Of a stretch of DNA of 64,000 nucleotides, positions 62,081 to 64,000 are shown one piece after another. Made by a program: the position numbers and the translations under genes. The number at the start of each line of letters is the position of its first letter. Positions within the stretch are counted from its first letter, which is position 1. Under the pieces are notes generated by a model. The model saw nothing but the letters and a program-made list of their open reading frames with translations. It was not told the origin of the DNA and searched no databases. The DNA is taken from positions 124,001 to 188,000 of the forward strand of contig VXAI01000068.1 of assembly GCA_013399305.1 (NCBI GenBank). Direction: 5' to 3'. This DNA is from Rostratula benghalensis. Lineage: Eukaryota; Chordata; Aves; Charadriiformes; Rostratulidae.

Positions 62081-63797
62081 AGGAAAAATGCATCTGAGGT
62101 ACCCGCCCACCAATAAAATGTGCTACTATTAAATTTCTATGGCCTTGTATTCCAGTGACATAATTTGCCAATGCACGATTCATATCAACAGAGTTTTGAG
62201 ATAATTGAGAAACCTGGTGTTCGAAGTGAGGAAGAAAATTAAGTGAAAGGCACGTGTGCTGAGAAATGTGTTTTGTTCCTCCTAAAGCTATTCCTAAAGT
62301 CGACCTAAATTTACAGAATGGTATCAAATTGAAGATGGAAGAGAAGAAAGAAAAGAGCAAATTCCGGGGCCAGCATCACATAATTTGTCAGAAGTGCAGT
62401 GGTCAGTTTTCTGTCCCGGGAGACCTCAGCCAAGCTAAATTATGAGACTCGGTTTCAAGTTTTTTTCACTCCCTGCTGGAGGGGATTTGACTTCCCAGCT
62501 CCTTATATTCACATGGTGAATAAACAACACAGCCAACGAGAAGATGTTCTGCGTGAGGGGTGCTTGGCTCCTCATGGTGCTCTTCTCTGTGGAATAAGAA
62601 GTTAAATATTTCTTCTAGACGGTAGTTGAAGCTCCAGAAGTGTTCATTTATATTCTCATGACAAAGAGTCAGTTTTGGTCTCTCACTTGTTCCCATCTCA
62701 GCAATTAATTGCGTGTTGTTAAGGGAATTCTGGGATTAGGGTGGTCTTGCCAGGATACATATGTCTTTACACAAAATCCACCTTCATGGTCGTGTATCTA
62801 TGGCATACACCATGTACTGCCTTTTCACACAGTACAGGTTATAGCTGAAAAGAAGAGAACTCATTAATTTTTCTTCTTGACAAAGACCTTAACTTCTTAC
62901 CGCATCCCACTTCTTGCATTTTGCAATTTTATGCTCGTGAGACTGTAAAATCAAAAAGTCTAAATCATTTTCAAATTGTGTAATGTAGTTAAAAAATTAA
63001 AAGTTGCCATCATTTCTTAGACTATGATAAACAAGCCAAGATGTCACCAGCAATTTTAAGTGAGATGGATAGTAGTCAGTGGTGTGAAAAAGTTTGCTTT
63101 GACACTTTAAGCAATAACTCTTGGTCTTCCACTCAGAAGGAAGAAGATGCACAGAGCATACAAAAACTGGTTTTCTGAATTCATTATATCCTCTCTGGAA
63201 GCTTTCAGTCATCTTTTCTATACAAAAATCTATGTCACGAAAAGGGTAGCTTAGTCTTTAACTCATGGGAACAACGCCTGTAAGTTTGAGTTGTCTGTAA
63301 AATGTACAGATTAAAATACTGCAAGATGAGTCTTTTCCAACTTGAATGATTTTCGGGTTCTATGAAATAGAAATAGTTAAAAATTGTGAGAAAGAAAAGA
63401 AAAAGAAGCAGTGCCACGGGAAAATACAGACAGTAAAAAAGTCAAAAGAATCACTGGAGGTAATCAAGAACAAAAAGTGGGAAAATACAGAGTCTGGTCA
63501 ATAAGAAGGTTCAGTATAATCCTCTATACCAGGGCTAGGAAAGCAGATCCATTTTAAGACAGTGATCTCTGTGTGTGAAGGAGTTGGAATGTGTTCTCTC
63601 TGCGCTGACTCAAATATAAAAACAAGAGTTTGCCAGGAGATTCCGTAGTCTGAGATTATTTTCTCTGTTGGGAAAGCGGGTGTATAGAAAGCATCGGTGA
63701 TTGGCACCCAATAGTATCAATCTTTAGGGCTCACCACAATTTCTTTCTTCACCAGAAACTCTGTAGTGGAGAAAATTTCAAGGTGATATGACACTGA

Positions 63798-64000
63798 TAT
63801 CATAGAATTATGGTTAAAGTTGGAAGGAACCTTACAGATCTTCAAGTTCCAACCCCATGGGCAGGGACACCTCCCACCAGACCAGGTTGCTCAAAGCCCC
63901 ATCCAGCCTGGCCTTGAACGTCTCTAGGGATGGGGCATCCACAGCTTCTCTGGGCAGACTGGGCCAGTGCCTCATCACCGTCACAGGAAATAAATTCTTT
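63798..64000 (-). mobile_element. CR1 LINE 3' fragment, antisense, cut by window edge
   Basis: ATCATAGAATTATGGTTAAA, CTTCAAGTTCCAACCCCATG, GGGATGGGGCATCCACAGCT and CCTCATCACCGTCACAGGAA. At least 203 bp. It is the same broad group as 18678, 24299 and 25305 and continues beyond 64000. Confidence 0.94.

Larger units (their letters stand above)
54687..63797. other. LRP1B: Unique intronic sequence downstream of the exon
   Basis: About 9.1 kb with no certain transposon. Minor items: T-runs near 56841-56857, a 20-bp-period duplication at 57608-57645, an 18-bp-period duplication at 62041-62080, and weak CR1-like tail pieces near 61094-61133 and 63324-63363. The minus open frame at 62016-62360 (114 codons) is unidentified. 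Confidence 0.58.
54680..64000 (+). other. LRP1B: LRP1B intron downstream of the exon (probably intron 3), 5' part
   Basis: The next LRP1B exon should encode a Cys-rich EGF-like module. No such open frame with flanking splice sites was seen, so the intron continues past the right edge. Confidence 0.8.

Noticed and set aside
1..64000. CRISPR arrays, operons, tRNA, rRNA or phage-type systems
   Set aside because: No regularly spaced repeats, no cloverleaf or rRNA core seen; the sequence is eukaryotic intron.

Overview
This window is almost entirely intron. It looks like a piece of a draft bird genome, with one 560-base run of N at 17525-18084. The assignment to birds rests on the repeats. About twenty fragments of CR1 non-LTR retrotransposons lie on both strands. 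They are 5'-truncated and end in the ATTCTGTG-type 3' tail typical of bird CR1. No mammal-type SINE or L1 is abundant. A crocodilian or turtle is a less likely alternative. Species cannot be told.

Only one coding piece can be supported: a 138-bp exon at 54542-54679 on the plus strand. It encodes one complete LDL-receptor class A (LDLa) module with canonical splice sites and phase 1 at both ends. The protein matches the second LDLa module of LRP1B, a giant endocytic receptor of the LDL-receptor family. It is therefore most likely LRP1B exon 3. The preceding intron (at least 54.5 kb here) and the following intron (at least 9.3 kb here) fill the rest. No other LRP1B exon, RNA gene, CRISPR array or second gene was recognised.

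Layout: 1-7.7 kb is mostly unique sequence with two tiny CR1 remnants. From 7.7 to 42.4 kb CR1 fragments recur every few kb. These include the longest copy (30943-32080), which still carries broken reverse-transcriptase motifs, and a much older CR1/L3-like piece (12211-12590). From 42.4 to 52.3 kb no CR1 was recognised. Two CR1 copies sit tail to tail at 52.3-53.1 kb, 1.5 kb before the exon. Intron 3 is unique sequence until a CR1 copy runs off the right edge. Several A/C-only or G/T-only low-complexity tracts occur, one of them inside a CR1 3' region.

I found no evidence of an undescribed biological system. The points most worth checking are the LDLa substitutions in the exon, the old repeat layers, the strand-asymmetric tracts and the assembly gap.
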